From Candidatus Nitrosocaldaceae archaeon (GTDB taxonomy: Archaea; Thermoproteota; Nitrososphaeria; Nitrososphaerales; Nitrosocaldaceae), in assembly GCA_026002835.1 (NCBI GenBank), contig BPGC01000002.1, positions 1 to 64,000 on the forward strand: a stretch of DNA of 64,000 nt. Direction: 5' to 3'. Below the pieces are notes generated by a model. The model made no database searches. It was not told the origin of the DNA and saw only the letters and a list, made by a program, of their open reading frames with translations. Numbering within the stretch: the first letter of the stretch is position 1; the number at the start of each line of letters is the position of its first letter. The position numbers and the translations under genes were made by a program. Shown in pieces: positions 9,379-18,279 of this stretch.

Positions 9379-9741
9379 ATGATTATGAATGATCATACTA
9401 ATATGACTGAAGAAGCATTAATACCTTATAAAGGACAAGCAAAGAATGTTGTAGTTTATAATACATATGCAGCAGGTAGGAGCATACATTTTGATGTATT
9501 CATCCCAACTGATAAAACAGATGTAAATGAAGTTCCAAAAGAGTATGATGAGAAAGCAGTAGAATATGCAAAAGAGTTTCTAAAACTTATAGGAAAGCCA
9601 GATACCGATCTTCAAGTAAATATATGCTATAGATGCCATATAGATAACACAGATCTGTATGAAGATGAGTTATGGAAATTACCAGGTAAAGATGTATATA
9701 TATGGCCTATGGAAGGCTGTCCTAAGCCAAATAGGCAATAA
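9379..9741 (+). CDS. DUF2024-family protein
   Basis: 120 residues. The central part follows the DUF2024 pattern: VVVYNTYAAGRSIHFDVFIP (about residues 25-44), then KAVEYAKEFLKLIGKPDTDL and a CYRCH motif near residue 91. Family members are small bacterial and archaeal proteins of unknown role with a conserved HFDV strand and a cysteine/histidine pair that may bind metal. The start is uncertain because ATG codons occur at 9379, 9385 and 9403. It is followed by a convergent small membrane protein gene. Confidence 0.7.
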   Translation: MIMNDHTNMTEEALIPYKGQAKNVVVYNTYAAGRSIHFDVFIPTDKTDVNEVPKEYDEKAVEYAKEFLKLIGKPDTDLQVNICYRCHIDNTDLYEDELWKLPGKDVYIWPMEGCPKPNRQ

Positions 9742-9747
9742 ACTTTT

Positions 9748-9903
9748 TTATTTTACTAATGTAGCAGCCATTATACCAATTATTATTAATAATGTACCAA
9801 TGCCCATAATCCAGTTTATGTCCATATCAAATGTAGTGCCATATAATAATATAGCAACTCCTGCTATAAGTATGGTAACAAATCCTGGCAAACGGAAGAG
9901 CAT
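9748..9903 (-). CDS. 51-residue membrane protein with two predicted helices
   Basis: A short minus-strand gene starts with ATG at 9903 and ends with TAA at 9748. The protein MLFRLPGFVTILIAGVAILL onward has two hydrophobic stretches (about residues 5-23 and 31-49) joined by a short polar hairpin YGTTFDMDINW. No family is recognised. It is convergent with the DUF2024 gene (7-base gap) and diverges from the cupredoxin gene at 9969, so the 65-base gap between them carries two promoters. Codon use and the clean membrane pattern support a real gene. Confidence 0.55.
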   Translation of the reverse strand: MLFRLPGFVTILIAGVAILLYGTTFDMDINWIMGIGTLLIIIGIMAATLVK

Positions 9904-9968
9904 AAGATTAGTAGATATATCTAAGATTTAGGCTTTACTCAAGAGATATAAGTAGTTGTAAATAACTT

Positions 9969-10787
9969 ATGATCGTGAAGAAGAATGATATAATTATCTT
10001 ATCATCAATAATAGCAATTATATTGATAATAGGTAGTGTGTTGATAGCTACGGAATCACTCCCTGAGCATAGAGCAAAAGATTTCAACCCTTTGGCTAAT
10101 ATGACTATAAAACAAGATATGAGAATCATTAAGCATACATTGTTTGATGATAATGTATTCAGCTATGCTATAAATGATGTAGCAGAGGAGGCAGTATACA
10201 TAGCAGTAGAGGATCAAAGGATTAGAGATATCATTGATACATATAAAGGATTAGAGATAACGATATCTGGTATACAACCAGTAGTTATGATTGATGCTAG
10301 TAATAACGAGTTGCATAACGGAATAGGCGAGGTTATAATAACAGTAAATTGGGAAGAAGAGAATGGAATTTTAACAAAGCCAGAAAGGTTTGATATGCTA
10401 ATTGGTAAAAGTATAACTGCACACCAGAAGATCTGGACAATAATAGTTGATCTAAATGCTAGGAAAATAATAGATACAAGTCAGAAAGAAAGAGTAATAG
10501 AGAATAACATAAAACCTAATCTTGTATATATGGATGTAAATGTATATCTTCCAAAATCAGTTATTATTGAAAAAGGTACTACAATAGAATGGCTTAATGT
10601 ATCGTATCTGCCTCATAATGTGTTAGGTGTTTATAAAACTGAAGATGGTGAGGAGATATTCATAGATAGTAAATTTATGGATTATAAAAGTAAATGGAGA
10701 TATACATTTGATAAGAGAGGTATATTTGAATATCGTTGTTCTATACATCTTGAAGATGGTATGAAAGGCGTTATAATAATTGAGTAA
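9969..10787 (+). CDS. membrane-anchored cupredoxin-domain protein
   Basis: 272 residues. Residues 7-28 form an uncleaved signal or anchor (IILSSIIAIILIIGSVLIA). Residues 60-170 are a globular region without a recognised family. Residues 175-272 form a cupredoxin domain with strands PKSVIIEKGTTIEWLN, a PHNV motif supplying the first copper histidine, and FEYRCSIHLEDGMKGVIII, which supplies the cysteine, second histidine and methionine of a type 1 copper site (C-x2-H-x4-M). It would sit outside the membrane and carry electrons, in line with the copper-rich electron transfer typical of Nitrososphaerota. A related secreted cupredoxin occurs at 33205-34146. Confidence 0.8.
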   Translation: MIVKKNDIIILSSIIAIILIIGSVLIATESLPEHRAKDFNPLANMTIKQDMRIIKHTLFDDNVFSYAINDVAEEAVYIAVEDQRIRDIIDTYKGLEITISGIQPVVMIDASNNELHNGIGEVIITVNWEEENGILTKPERFDMLIGKSITAHQKIWTIIVDLNARKIIDTSQKERVIENNIKPNLVYMDVNVYLPKSVIIEKGTTIEWLNVSYLPHNVLGVYKTEDGEEIFIDSKFMDYKSKWRYTFDKRGIFEYRCSIHLEDGMKGVIIIE

Positions 10788-11412
10788 TCTCTCCTAATTC
10801 ATATAGAGAATGTATAACATCTATATGCTTCATCAAATTATCTCTATCTATTAATATACTTAATAACCCCGATGCCCTTGCATGTAATAGATCGTATACT
10901 ATATTATCTCCTATATGCATAACTTCATCTGCTTTTACTCCTAAACTGTTACATATATACTTGTAAAACTTTGTATTCTTGCCTGTTAGGTTTAGATCAG
11001 ATACTACAGAGTAACTTGCTTTTATATTAATACCTAACCTATTGATTGCTCTAACCTTCTTATCAAGCATAGATCTAGCGTTATTGCTAGCGATAATAAT
11101 ATCGAATTTATTACTTAACTCTTTTAGATATATCACATCATCATAAATATAATCTGAATATTCCATTTTATCTAATAAATACTTGATATCTATATCTAAG
11201 CCAAATCTATCAAGCCAGTATTCTGGTATATACCATCTAGGATCGTTTGGTCCAATGATATTGTATTCTCTAGTTGCATATTCTTTAGCCTTGTGTATAC
11301 TAATATCTTTAGCCTTTGCTAATTCTTCTGGTATTAATTCAAACCATAATCTATCATCAATACTATTAGGAAATAAAGTACCATCTAGATCAAAAGATAA
11401 TATGTTTAACAA
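10771..11412 (-). CDS. HAD-superfamily hydrolase
   Basis: 213 residues from a TTG start that overlaps the stop of the upstream ATPase gene by seven bases. HAD motif I is LSFDLDGTLFPNS (residues 5-17, nucleophile aspartate), motif II is IIIASNNAR near residue 108, and motifs III/IV are KNTKFYKY and EVMHIGDNIVYDLLHARASG near 165-184. The helical cap lies between motifs I and II. Such enzymes are usually phosphatases of small metabolites; the substrate cannot be told. Translational coupling to the ATPase/coiled-coil pair is suggestive but may be incidental. Confidence 0.85.
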   Translation of the reverse strand: MLNILSFDLDGTLFPNSIDDRLWFELIPEELAKAKDISIHKAKEYATREYNIIGPNDPRWYIPEYWLDRFGLDIDIKYLLDKMEYSDYIYDDVIYLKELSNKFDIIIASNNARSMLDKKVRAINRLGINIKASYSVVSDLNLTGKNTKFYKYICNSLGVKADEVMHIGDNIVYDLLHARASGLLSILIDRDNLMKHIDVIHSLYELGEITQLL

Positions 11413-12977
11413 AGTAGGACGGATTTTGCTAGTACTAGAGCTCTATCTGTATCAGGTTCTTCTATCTCTTCCTGTTTGTATTTATTGCTAAAGTATATCA
11501 GATCCACCATCTTGCATTTATCAAGGCTAATTACAGTATTACCATTCTGGCTTACCGTATTTGCATTTGTTAATACTATCAATTTATCAACACCTTCCTT
11601 CTTAAGTTTATTTATCCTTTCGAATATCTTTGTATGATCCTTGCTTATTGTAACCACTACTCCTATCCTTTTACCTTTATCATCTACGTATATAGCATCT
11701 ATATCGCTTGTATTCTCTATATCTAATTGCTCTGGTAATATCTTTCCTTTCTCATGAGCAAACATAACTAGGCTCTTTATTGCATTCTTTACACTGAGCT
11801 CTAGCCTTTCATCATCTCTATACTCTCTCCTTATCTTTATGAATTCTGATATAGGCACATTCATTATACTGCCTTTTACTCGCAAGCCTGGATATGCATG
11901 ATTTATAGTTTCGTCTATAACCTCCTCAGTTATCACATTAACTCCTTTTCTCTTAGCTGTTTCCATTGTATGATACATTATATTCAGCATTGATCTTATG
12001 TTCCTAAACTCTTTAAACTCATCATATATTACTCTAATCTTGTTAGTTATATCAGCTTCATACGATGAGAATGTTAGATCTTTAACATTTACTCTTATGT
12101 ATTCTAATACTATATCAGCAATCTCATCGAACATGCTAGAACCTGCTAGATCTACTTTATAATTTGCTTTTTCTATCCTATCGAATAACGATGAATTTAC
12201 ATCCCTTATCTTGCTATAAAGCGATGGTGTGGTAATCAATAACATTACTGTATATGGAAGATGGGCATTAATTACAGCTTTAGTAAAATCTGTGGCATCT
12301 CTATCAGCATCTAATTCATCGATCTCAATCATTGTAACCTTTTTAAGCATTAACATATTCAACTTTGCTAATGCTGCTAGATTTGCTAGTATATCCTCCA
12401 AGTTATTAGATACATTAATCTCCTTGTATAGTATATTCTTTATCATAGATATCTCATGGGCTTCATAATTATTGAATATCTGGTTTACATAACTTGTATC
12501 TGGATCTCTTCTGCCATTTAATACCTCGTTAGCCAGCTTTTCAATATTCCTATTAAAGAACGATTGTCTAAAGAATTTCTTTGCAGGTTTCTCATTGTTC
12601 AATGCTCTACTCTTAATATAATTTATTATTGCAGTTCTCATCTCTTCTATGTAATCTTCACCAAAACCTTGTACTATTGCATTATATAGATTTGATAATC
12701 CTCTAGGGAATAATGTACTTAGATCTACATAAGAACATATGATATCTTTCTGTGTAGCCTTTAGATGTAATGCTAGATGAGTTTTCCCAGTACCTACATC
12801 TTGTATTATTGTAATTAATTTAAAATCTTTAGCTGATTTACCTTTAATATCATTTATGCACTCTAATATTGCATCTCTAGCCTCTTTATGTCTCTTACCA
12901 CCTAAGATAGTAGCATCATTCAGAGTTGGTGTAGGACTGCTTGGATATGGATTTTTGGATAAATTATATGGGTACAT
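11406..12977 (-). CDS. AAA/STAND-like P-loop ATPase, partner of the coiled-coil protein
   Basis: 523 residues. The N-terminal domain has a P-loop IIQDVGTGKTHLALHLK (about residues 57-73) and Walker B MIEIDELDADRDATDF near 222. A sensor-like LLITTPSLY and an arginine-containing SLFDRIEKANYKVDL follow, so the order resembles Orc1/Cdc6-type AAA ATPases. Residues 300-390 are helical and possibly winged-helix. The C-terminal 90 residues (IYVDDKGKRIGVVVTISKDH, KLIVLTNANTV) look like an alpha/beta nuclease-type or sensor fold. A strong AGGAGG sits inside the end of the upstream coiled-coil gene one base before this ATG region, so the two are one operon. Function unknown. Confidence 0.65.
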   Translation of the reverse strand: MYPYNLSKNPYPSSPTPTLNDATILGGKRHKEARDAILECINDIKGKSAKDFKLITIIQDVGTGKTHLALHLKATQKDIICSYVDLSTLFPRGLSNLYNAIVQGFGEDYIEEMRTAIINYIKSRALNNEKPAKKFFRQSFFNRNIEKLANEVLNGRRDPDTSYVNQIFNNYEAHEISMIKNILYKEINVSNNLEDILANLAALAKLNMLMLKKVTMIEIDELDADRDATDFTKAVINAHLPYTVMLLITTPSLYSKIRDVNSSLFDRIEKANYKVDLAGSSMFDEIADIVLEYIRVNVKDLTFSSYEADITNKIRVIYDEFKEFRNIRSMLNIMYHTMETAKRKGVNVITEEVIDETINHAYPGLRVKGSIMNVPISEFIKIRREYRDDERLELSVKNAIKSLVMFAHEKGKILPEQLDIENTSDIDAIYVDDKGKRIGVVVTISKDHTKIFERINKLKKEGVDKLIVLTNANTVSQNGNTVISLDKCKMVDLIYFSNKYKQEEIEEPDTDRALVLAKSVLLC

Positions 12978-12978
12978 T

Positions 12979-14670
12979 TTAGATCCTCCTTATAAATCCA
13001 TGAACCAATCCTCTTACAGTAACTCCTTCACTTCCTCCAGATGATAACTCATAGATATCATCGTATGTGTCTAGTAATTGAGATACTAATGAGTAGAATG
13101 TACTCTTCGATATTCCATATTTATCACAGATCTTCTTCCTTATCTCTGCTAGCTCTATCCAGCCTATAGATGTTGAACTCTCCGCTATCATTCTATCAAA
13201 CTCCATCTTGAATTGTTCTAGTGATAATGTATCATAACCTTGAGTACCATTGCCATTTGAGATAGTTTGTAATTCAGCACGTATTATTGCAGCGCTTTTA
13301 CCGATCTCTTCTCTAGTCTCATTTATCTTAGCGTCTAATATATTAATCATATTCTCTAAACTTGATAATTTTGCTTCTACTTGTAACAAACTCTCCAGTT
13401 TCCTCTCCATCTCAAATACCTTGATATCATCAGCTTTACCGCTTATCTGTCTAAGTAATCTATCTAGCCTATCATTAGCATTATTGGATATCTTTGTTAT
13501 ATTTTTATCAAGCATCTCGATCCTTTTCATACTATCCTTCAAACTATTCTCTAATTCTGTAACCTTATTAGTATCAGCTTTTGTATCTATGCTCTTTGTT
13601 AATGTATCTAGTTTATTTGTAATACTTGATAATCTATTCTCTATATCATTAACAATCTTTCTATTATTCTCATTATGTTCCTTTACTAATGTATCTATTC
13701 TATTGTTTGTATCTTCCTTTAATGCTTCTAGTTTTGAGTTTAATGCATTTACATTATATTCTAGTTTCTTCATTCCAGTATTCAACTTATTTACTGCATC
13801 AGCATCAACTTTTTTATTAATAACATCTTCTATTCCATGAATACTCTTCTCTAATTTCTCTATACTAGTAGATAATATATTGATCTTCTCAGTATATTGA
13901 TCTATTTTACTAATAGTATTAGTTAAATTCTTTAGATTATCTTCTAACTCTTTAATCTTATTAACATCAACTTTCTCATTAATACTCTTTGTTAATGTAT
14001 TCAATTTAGTTTGTATGCTTTTAAGATCTGCATTCTCTGTCTTATTTAGATTGCTTACTACTGTCTTGATCTCTTTCTCTAGATCTTTCATACTATCCTT
14101 CAAACTATTCTCTAATTCTGTAACCTTATTAGTATCAGCTTTTGTATCTATGCTCTTTGTTAATGTATCTAGTTTATTTGTAATACTTGATAATCTATTC
14201 TCTATATCATTAACAATCTTTCTATTATTCTCATTATGTTCCTTTACTAATGTATCTATTCTATTGTTTGTATCTTCCTTTAATGCTTCTAGTTTTGAGT
14301 TTAATGCATTAATAATACCTGCATGTTCCTTAGCCTCTTTCTCATTAATATTATTTAGTATAGCATAGATATCTTTGATCTTCTTATCTATCTCTGTATT
14401 GTTATCAGTAGTTTTGTTTGATTCTTTAGTTGTATTAACCTTTGCATAATTTTCTTTTGTCCAATATATTATGCTATTACGTTTCTTGGCTGAATAAATC
14501 ATACCTTTAGATATCAGTTCTTCTAGTTTATTTGGTGCATCTTTGCCAAATTCTTTGACTATTTGTGTCTTTCTTAAACCTGATACGCCAGCTTCCTCAA
14601 TTTTTTTATATATATTTGTTAGTGTTCCGTTAATCATCGCATTCTTATCCTTCATATAGATATTTAGCAC
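12979..14670 (-). CDS. long coiled-coil protein with terminal winged-helix domains and an exact internal duplication
   Basis: 563 residues from a GTG start (an ATG occurs five codons later). Residues 14-75 form a winged helix (GVSGLRKTQIVKEFGKDAPN, ELISKGMIYSAKKR). Residues 90-460 are an almost uninterrupted coiled coil with heptads of leucine, isoleucine and asparagine. Residues 490-563 form a second winged helix (WIELAEIRKKICDKYGISKS). The block EALKEDTNNRIDTLVKEHNE to ELENSLKDSMK occurs twice without change, from a 225-bp exact repeat. The architecture, DNA-binding ends on a rod, with a partner ATPase, resembles chromosome- or plasmid-organising proteins. That role is inference. Confidence 0.6.
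   Translation of the reverse strand: MLNIYMKDKNAMINGTLTNIYKKIEEAGVSGLRKTQIVKEFGKDAPNKLEELISKGMIYSAKKRNSIIYWTKENYAKVNTTKESNKTTDNNTEIDKKIKDIYAILNNINEKEAKEHAGIINALNSKLEALKEDTNNRIDTLVKEHNENNRKIVNDIENRLSSITNKLDTLTKSIDTKADTNKVTELENSLKDSMKDLEKEIKTVVSNLNKTENADLKSIQTKLNTLTKSINEKVDVNKIKELEDNLKNLTNTISKIDQYTEKINILSTSIEKLEKSIHGIEDVINKKVDADAVNKLNTGMKKLEYNVNALNSKLEALKEDTNNRIDTLVKEHNENNRKIVNDIENRLSSITNKLDTLTKSIDTKADTNKVTELENSLKDSMKRIEMLDKNITKISNNANDRLDRLLRQISGKADDIKVFEMERKLESLLQVEAKLSSLENMINILDAKINETREEIGKSAAIIRAELQTISNGNGTQGYDTLSLEQFKMEFDRMIAESSTSIGWIELAEIRKKICDKYGISKSTFYSLVSQLLDTYDDIYELSSGGSEGVTVRGLVHGFIRRI
13525..13749. repeat. 225-bp exact direct repeat, copy 1
   Basis: This block is identical, as far as I can read it, to 14086-14310, offset by 561 bases (187 codons, in frame). 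It encodes 75 residues of coiled coil. A third, diverged copy is visible around 13960-14020. Identity at synonymous positions means recent duplication or gene conversion. Confidence 0.9.
14086..14310. repeat. 225-bp exact direct repeat, copy 2
   Basis: Second copy of the in-frame block at 13525-13749 within the coiled-coil gene. The flanking sequences differ on both sides, so the boundaries are sharp. Recombination between copies would remove 561 bases and keep the frame. Confidence 0.9.
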
Positions 14671-14762
14671 CTAATGTCAGTATTTCTAGACTCGAGGATT
14701 ATATAATTTAAAGTAATCAGAGATTCTATAAATTTAAATCTATTAAAGATGTAGTAGGCTAT

Positions 14763-14999
14763 ATGGGAAAGAAGAGTAAAGAGTATATACATACGGTAAC
14801 AAAGCTTGGTACTATAACCATTCCGGTCCCAATAAGGAAGAAGTATGGTATTACTAAAGGTTCGAAATTAAAATTTGTTGATACTGAAGATGGTATAAAG
14901 TTAATACCAATAGTTACTATAAAGAATATGTTTGGTGTAGATAAAGAGAAAGAAGATGTTATAAAAGAGTTGTTACAAGATATGCTTGATGAAGAATAA
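14763..14999 (+). CDS. AbrB/SpoVT-type DNA-binding protein, likely antitoxin
   Basis: 78 residues. Residues 8-50 form the swapped-hairpin AbrB fold: VTKLGTITIPVPIRKKYGIT, KGSKLKFVDTEDGIKLIP. The basic and beta-strand pattern binds DNA as a dimer. The acidic tail (DKEKEDVIKELLQDMLDEE) could wrap a toxin. The PIN-domain gene begins 94 bases downstream, a wider gap than in most vapBC operons. A TATA-like box (ATTATATAATTTAAA) lies at about 14699-14713, some 50 bases upstream. Confidence 0.8.
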   Translation: MGKKSKEYIHTVTKLGTITIPVPIRKKYGITKGSKLKFVDTEDGIKLIPIVTIKNMFGVDKEKEDVIKELLQDMLDEE

Positions 15000-15093
15000 A
15001 ATTGTCCATCATGATTATTTAATACCAAAATAAGTAATATATCATACTTAACAATACAAACAATTATTACCTAGTATCGCTAAAGACTTGCTA

Positions 15094-15486
15094 ATGATAC
15101 TGATAGACCCAGCGATATTATTGCTTTACTTTGCAGGAGATAGTAGAGTAGCAAAAATAATTGATTTAATAAATGATAATAGAGACGAAGGGGCTATTTT
15201 CGAAGTTGGGATGCTAGAACTAGTAGATAAATTATCAAAGATATTCGATTACTCTGAAGCAGTTAGAAGATTAGAGGCTATAAGGAATTCTAGAATAAAA
15301 CTTATAGGGTTTGATTATGAAGTAGCAAAGAAAGCTATTAAGATAAAAAGTATGTATAAGTTACCGATGTTTGGAGCATATATGGTTGCATTAGCGAATC
15401 ATCTAGATGCTACATTGGTAACTGCTGATAAAAGATTGGTATTAGAAGGATTAAAGGTTGAATACATAGAACCAATTATAAAATAA
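15094..15486 (+). CDS. PIN-domain protein, VapC-like toxin
   Basis: About 130 residues. MILIDPAILLLYFAGDS gives the first catalytic aspartate, a glutamate lies at ELVDKLSKIF, and LVTADKRLVLEGLKVEYI carries the C-terminal aspartate of PIN nucleases. The first motif has proline where most VapC proteins have threonine or serine (DT/DS). An earlier TTG at 15088 is possible, but ATG at 15094 gives the usual short N-terminus. The AbrB-like gene upstream is the likely antitoxin. VapC toxins cleave tRNA or rRNA. Confidence 0.72.
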   Translation: MILIDPAILLLYFAGDSRVAKIIDLINDNRDEGAIFEVGMLELVDKLSKIFDYSEAVRRLEAIRNSRIKLIGFDYEVAKKAIKIKSMYKLPMFGAYMVALANHLDATLVTADKRLVLEGLKVEYIEPIIK

Positions 15487-15488
15487 AT

Positions 15489-17540
15489 TTATAATTCATT
15501 ATACTTCTTCTCATACTCCTTCATCCTTTGGCTTCCTCTCTTCAATAAGCTAAAGATCAGCATTATAACAGCTATCCATATAACACTGAAGATTATATTT
15601 TGGAAACTGACATATACATATGGTTGAGTATCCTCTATAGCATCTTCTAACAAAGTCATCTGGCCTCTAAGATCTGATAAGCCAGTATTGAACTCAACAC
15701 TATCTCTTGGTAATGTTGATAACACTCTAGCCTTATCCATCATAGTATCTATATTCTTCTGCATTATACCAAAATCGCTTTTAGCAGTAGGAAACATCCA
15801 TACTGGATTTCCACTCTCTGGCAAAAGTGTCTTTACACTTGCCAGATAATCTAAGATCTCTTCTGGATTTGATGTTTGCATAGCTACTGTAAGGTATCCT
15901 CTAGCCTTATCTAATGGATATACAGCATTACTATAACCTATCCAGGCCATAACAACTCCAAATATTAATATGACTAAAATAGCTCCCATTGCTATCTTTG
16001 GTTTCATACTACTCATATGCTCACTCCTCTCTTCTTTCTTTATATCTTCATTATTTTTATATTTATTCTTCTTGTTACCAAACATAGAGTGTACTATACT
16101 TAGATATGATATATAGATGAAACCAGCAGTCTGTATTGCTAGTATAGGAGCATATACTTGATTACCGCTAAAAATAGCTATGAATATACCTAATATACCA
16201 TATGCAGCAAAGAACATCTCTAGTAATGTTGTCTTTGTAAATGGCAATGCATATACCTTATCTCTCCAATCTTCGCCTTTCTTCGTTATACCGAACTTTG
16301 GAGTTCTTAAGAATTCTGGTCTACCGCCATTTATAGCATCAAATACAGCTATTGTATTATTAACAGCTATACCAGTACCAAATAATATCATGTATAGATA
16401 TCCTTTGATCTTCCTAGTCCATGAACCGCCCCATATCTTTCTTATAACTAATAATGGGAATGTAAAACCAAAGGCTATATATATTACTAGAGCACTCATA
16501 GGATATACATGAACTGGGTATATGTTATAGTCTATTGCTAATAGCAATGGTAATAATAAGAATTGTGTTAGGATTAATGGATATACAATATGTCTAGTCA
16601 ATTGTACAAATGCTTGAATCTTTGTATCTATTGGTATCTTTCTATTCATCATTATATCTCCTAACAATTTTACTGCACATTGTATAGATCCTTTTGCCCA
16701 TCTATACTGCTGCCTCTTTACCGAATTGATTTGAACTGGTAGTTCTGCTGGTATTACAGCATCTGGTATAAATACACTCTTCCAACCTTTCATCTGTGCT
16801 CTATAACTTAGATCGAGATCTTCAACCAACGTGCTAGCCTGCCATCCTCCAGAATCTATTATGCACTCTTTCCTCCATATACCAGCAGTTCCATTGAAAT
16901 TCATAAATAGATGAGTTAGACTCTTTGCTCTCTGCTCTACTAAGAAATGTAGATCTAAACTTAATGCTTGTGCTTCAGTCAAACCAGAATAATCTTCATT
17001 TAGATGACCCCATCTACATTGAACAAATCCTATCTTTTCATCAGCAAAGTATGACATAGCTTTCTTCAAGAACCATGGAGGCGGAACAAAATCTGCATCA
17101 AATATTGCTATAAAATCTCCTTTTGCTGTCTTTAATCCTTCCTTTAATGCTCCTGCTTTGTATCCTTTTCTATCCTTTCTTGTTATATGCTCTATATCAA
17201 ATCCTCTCGCTTTATAATATCCAACTAACTCTTCACATATCTGCTTTGTATCATCGGTTGAATCATCCAACACTTGTATATGCATCTTCTCTTTTGGATA
17301 ATCCTGATTACATACCGCTCTTATCAATCTAGGAGCAACATACCGTTCATTAAATATAGGCAATTGTATTGTAACTAGAGGAAAACCATTATTTACTGGC
17401 TTTATCCTCATCTTATTCTTTAATGCTATATAAACCAGATAGTAAAAGTTAAGAGTATACATGAATATTAGCCATGATGCAATAAGGAATACTACATACG
17501 CTAGATATCCGATCATACTATTATAACTGCAGCTATACAA
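15489..17540 (-). CDS. membrane processive glycosyltransferase (GT2, cellulose-synthase-like)
   Basis: 683 residues. One membrane helix at residues 8-30 precedes a GT2 domain: LVTIQLPIFNERYVAPRLI (about 54-72), IQVLDDSTDDTKQICEEL (about 90), IAIFDADFVPPPWFL (DxD, about 145), EDLDLSYRAQMKGW (catalytic acid, about 240) and QQYRWAKGS (Q-x-x-R-W, about 279). Six or so membrane helices follow, then a C-terminal extramembrane region (about 530-650) closed by a final helix. The Q-x-x-R-W motif indicates polymer synthesis or repeated transfer, so it may build an exopolysaccharide or cell-envelope glycan. No PilZ domain or partner gene is adjacent. Confidence 0.85.
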   Translation of the reverse strand: MYSCSYNSMIGYLAYVVFLIASWLIFMYTLNFYYLVYIALKNKMRIKPVNNGFPLVTIQLPIFNERYVAPRLIRAVCNQDYPKEKMHIQVLDDSTDDTKQICEELVGYYKARGFDIEHITRKDRKGYKAGALKEGLKTAKGDFIAIFDADFVPPPWFLKKAMSYFADEKIGFVQCRWGHLNEDYSGLTEAQALSLDLHFLVEQRAKSLTHLFMNFNGTAGIWRKECIIDSGGWQASTLVEDLDLSYRAQMKGWKSVFIPDAVIPAELPVQINSVKRQQYRWAKGSIQCAVKLLGDIMMNRKIPIDTKIQAFVQLTRHIVYPLILTQFLLLPLLLAIDYNIYPVHVYPMSALVIYIAFGFTFPLLVIRKIWGGSWTRKIKGYLYMILFGTGIAVNNTIAVFDAINGGRPEFLRTPKFGITKKGEDWRDKVYALPFTKTTLLEMFFAAYGILGIFIAIFSGNQVYAPILAIQTAGFIYISYLSIVHSMFGNKKNKYKNNEDIKKEERSEHMSSMKPKIAMGAILVILIFGVVMAWIGYSNAVYPLDKARGYLTVAMQTSNPEEILDYLASVKTLLPESGNPVWMFPTAKSDFGIMQKNIDTMMDKARVLSTLPRDSVEFNTGLSDLRGQMTLLEDAIEDTQPYVYVSFQNIIFSVIWIAVIMLIFSLLKRGSQRMKEYEKKYNEL

Positions 17541-17636
17541 TGATATAAATACTATATCATTATCAACTCTGATTTACAGAGTATTTAACCAAACTAAACT
17601 AGTTAGTTTATTTATATCTTAAAACATACTTTGAAT

Positions 17637-18278
17637 ATGAATAAGTATCTAAAGATCATAGATAAGCAGTTAAGTAAAGATATAGAAATGAATATTGATA
17701 TAAAAGAGTTTGCAGATAATAGGCTTGATTATATACATGGCTTAGATCTATTTACACAAAAAAGAGTTAAGAATAGAGTTAAGAATAAGAATGTTATCAG
17801 TGCTATAGTTGATAACTCTCATGTAACTATAAGGATTAATAAGAATAAGATAAGATATGCTTGTTCTAATGATGATAATATATGCAAACATATACTTGCT
17901 ACACTAATAGCATTTGAGAAAGAACCTAATACATTTATAGATAGAGATGATAAAATTCGAAAGATAATACATGCACATAAGATGCTTGTTGATAGCATAA
18001 AAAATAATACATTAGATGAAGATATTGAATTGTTACACGATCTTCATGAATTAATAATTGCTCATAATGATAATGCTAGTCATATAATAGGTTTGATTAT
18101 ATTATCTATATTAATGAATATTGATAATAAATATAATGCTAACACAATAAAGATTATCAATGAGTTATTTGCTGATAATATCAATGCTATAAAGAATGTT
18201 ATAAAGAAGGATGAGAAGAAAGATATGGCAAGAAGTTGGGATAATATTATAACAGAATTAATAAACAGAGTTGGTTAA
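17637..18278 (+). CDS. SWIM-like zinc-finger protein, partner of the BrxL-type ATPase
   Basis: 213 residues from ATG at 17637; a TATA-like TTTATATCTT at 17611-17620 places transcription start at this ATG (leaderless), so the upstream in-frame TTG at 17631 is less likely. Residues 45-95 resemble a SWIM finger: RVKNRVKNKNVISAIVDNSH, then YACSNDDNICKHILATLIAF with the C-x6-C-x-H end of the C-x-C-x(n)-C-x-H motif. The first cysteine of the usual CxC pair is missing. The rest is helical. The stop is one base before the ATG of the next gene, so the two are co-translated. Confidence 0.6.
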   Translation: MNKYLKIIDKQLSKDIEMNIDIKEFADNRLDYIHGLDLFTQKRVKNRVKNKNVISAIVDNSHVTIRINKNKIRYACSNDDNICKHILATLIAFEKEPNTFIDRDDKIRKIIHAHKMLVDSIKNNTLDEDIELLHDLHELIIAHNDNASHIIGLIILSILMNIDNKYNANTIKIINELFADNINAIKNVIKKDEKKDMARSWDNIITELINRVG

Positions 18279-18279
18279 T

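Noticed and set aside
13525..14310. CRISPR-like direct repeats
   Set aside because: Only two long copies, far apart, in frame and coding. No short repeat-spacer pattern occurs anywhere in the window.
13250..14368. Plus-strand open frames opposite the coiled-coil gene, with a repeated hydrophobic block
   Set aside because: They are the antisense of lysine/asparagine/leucine heptads. Their repeat is the mirror of the 225-bp duplication.
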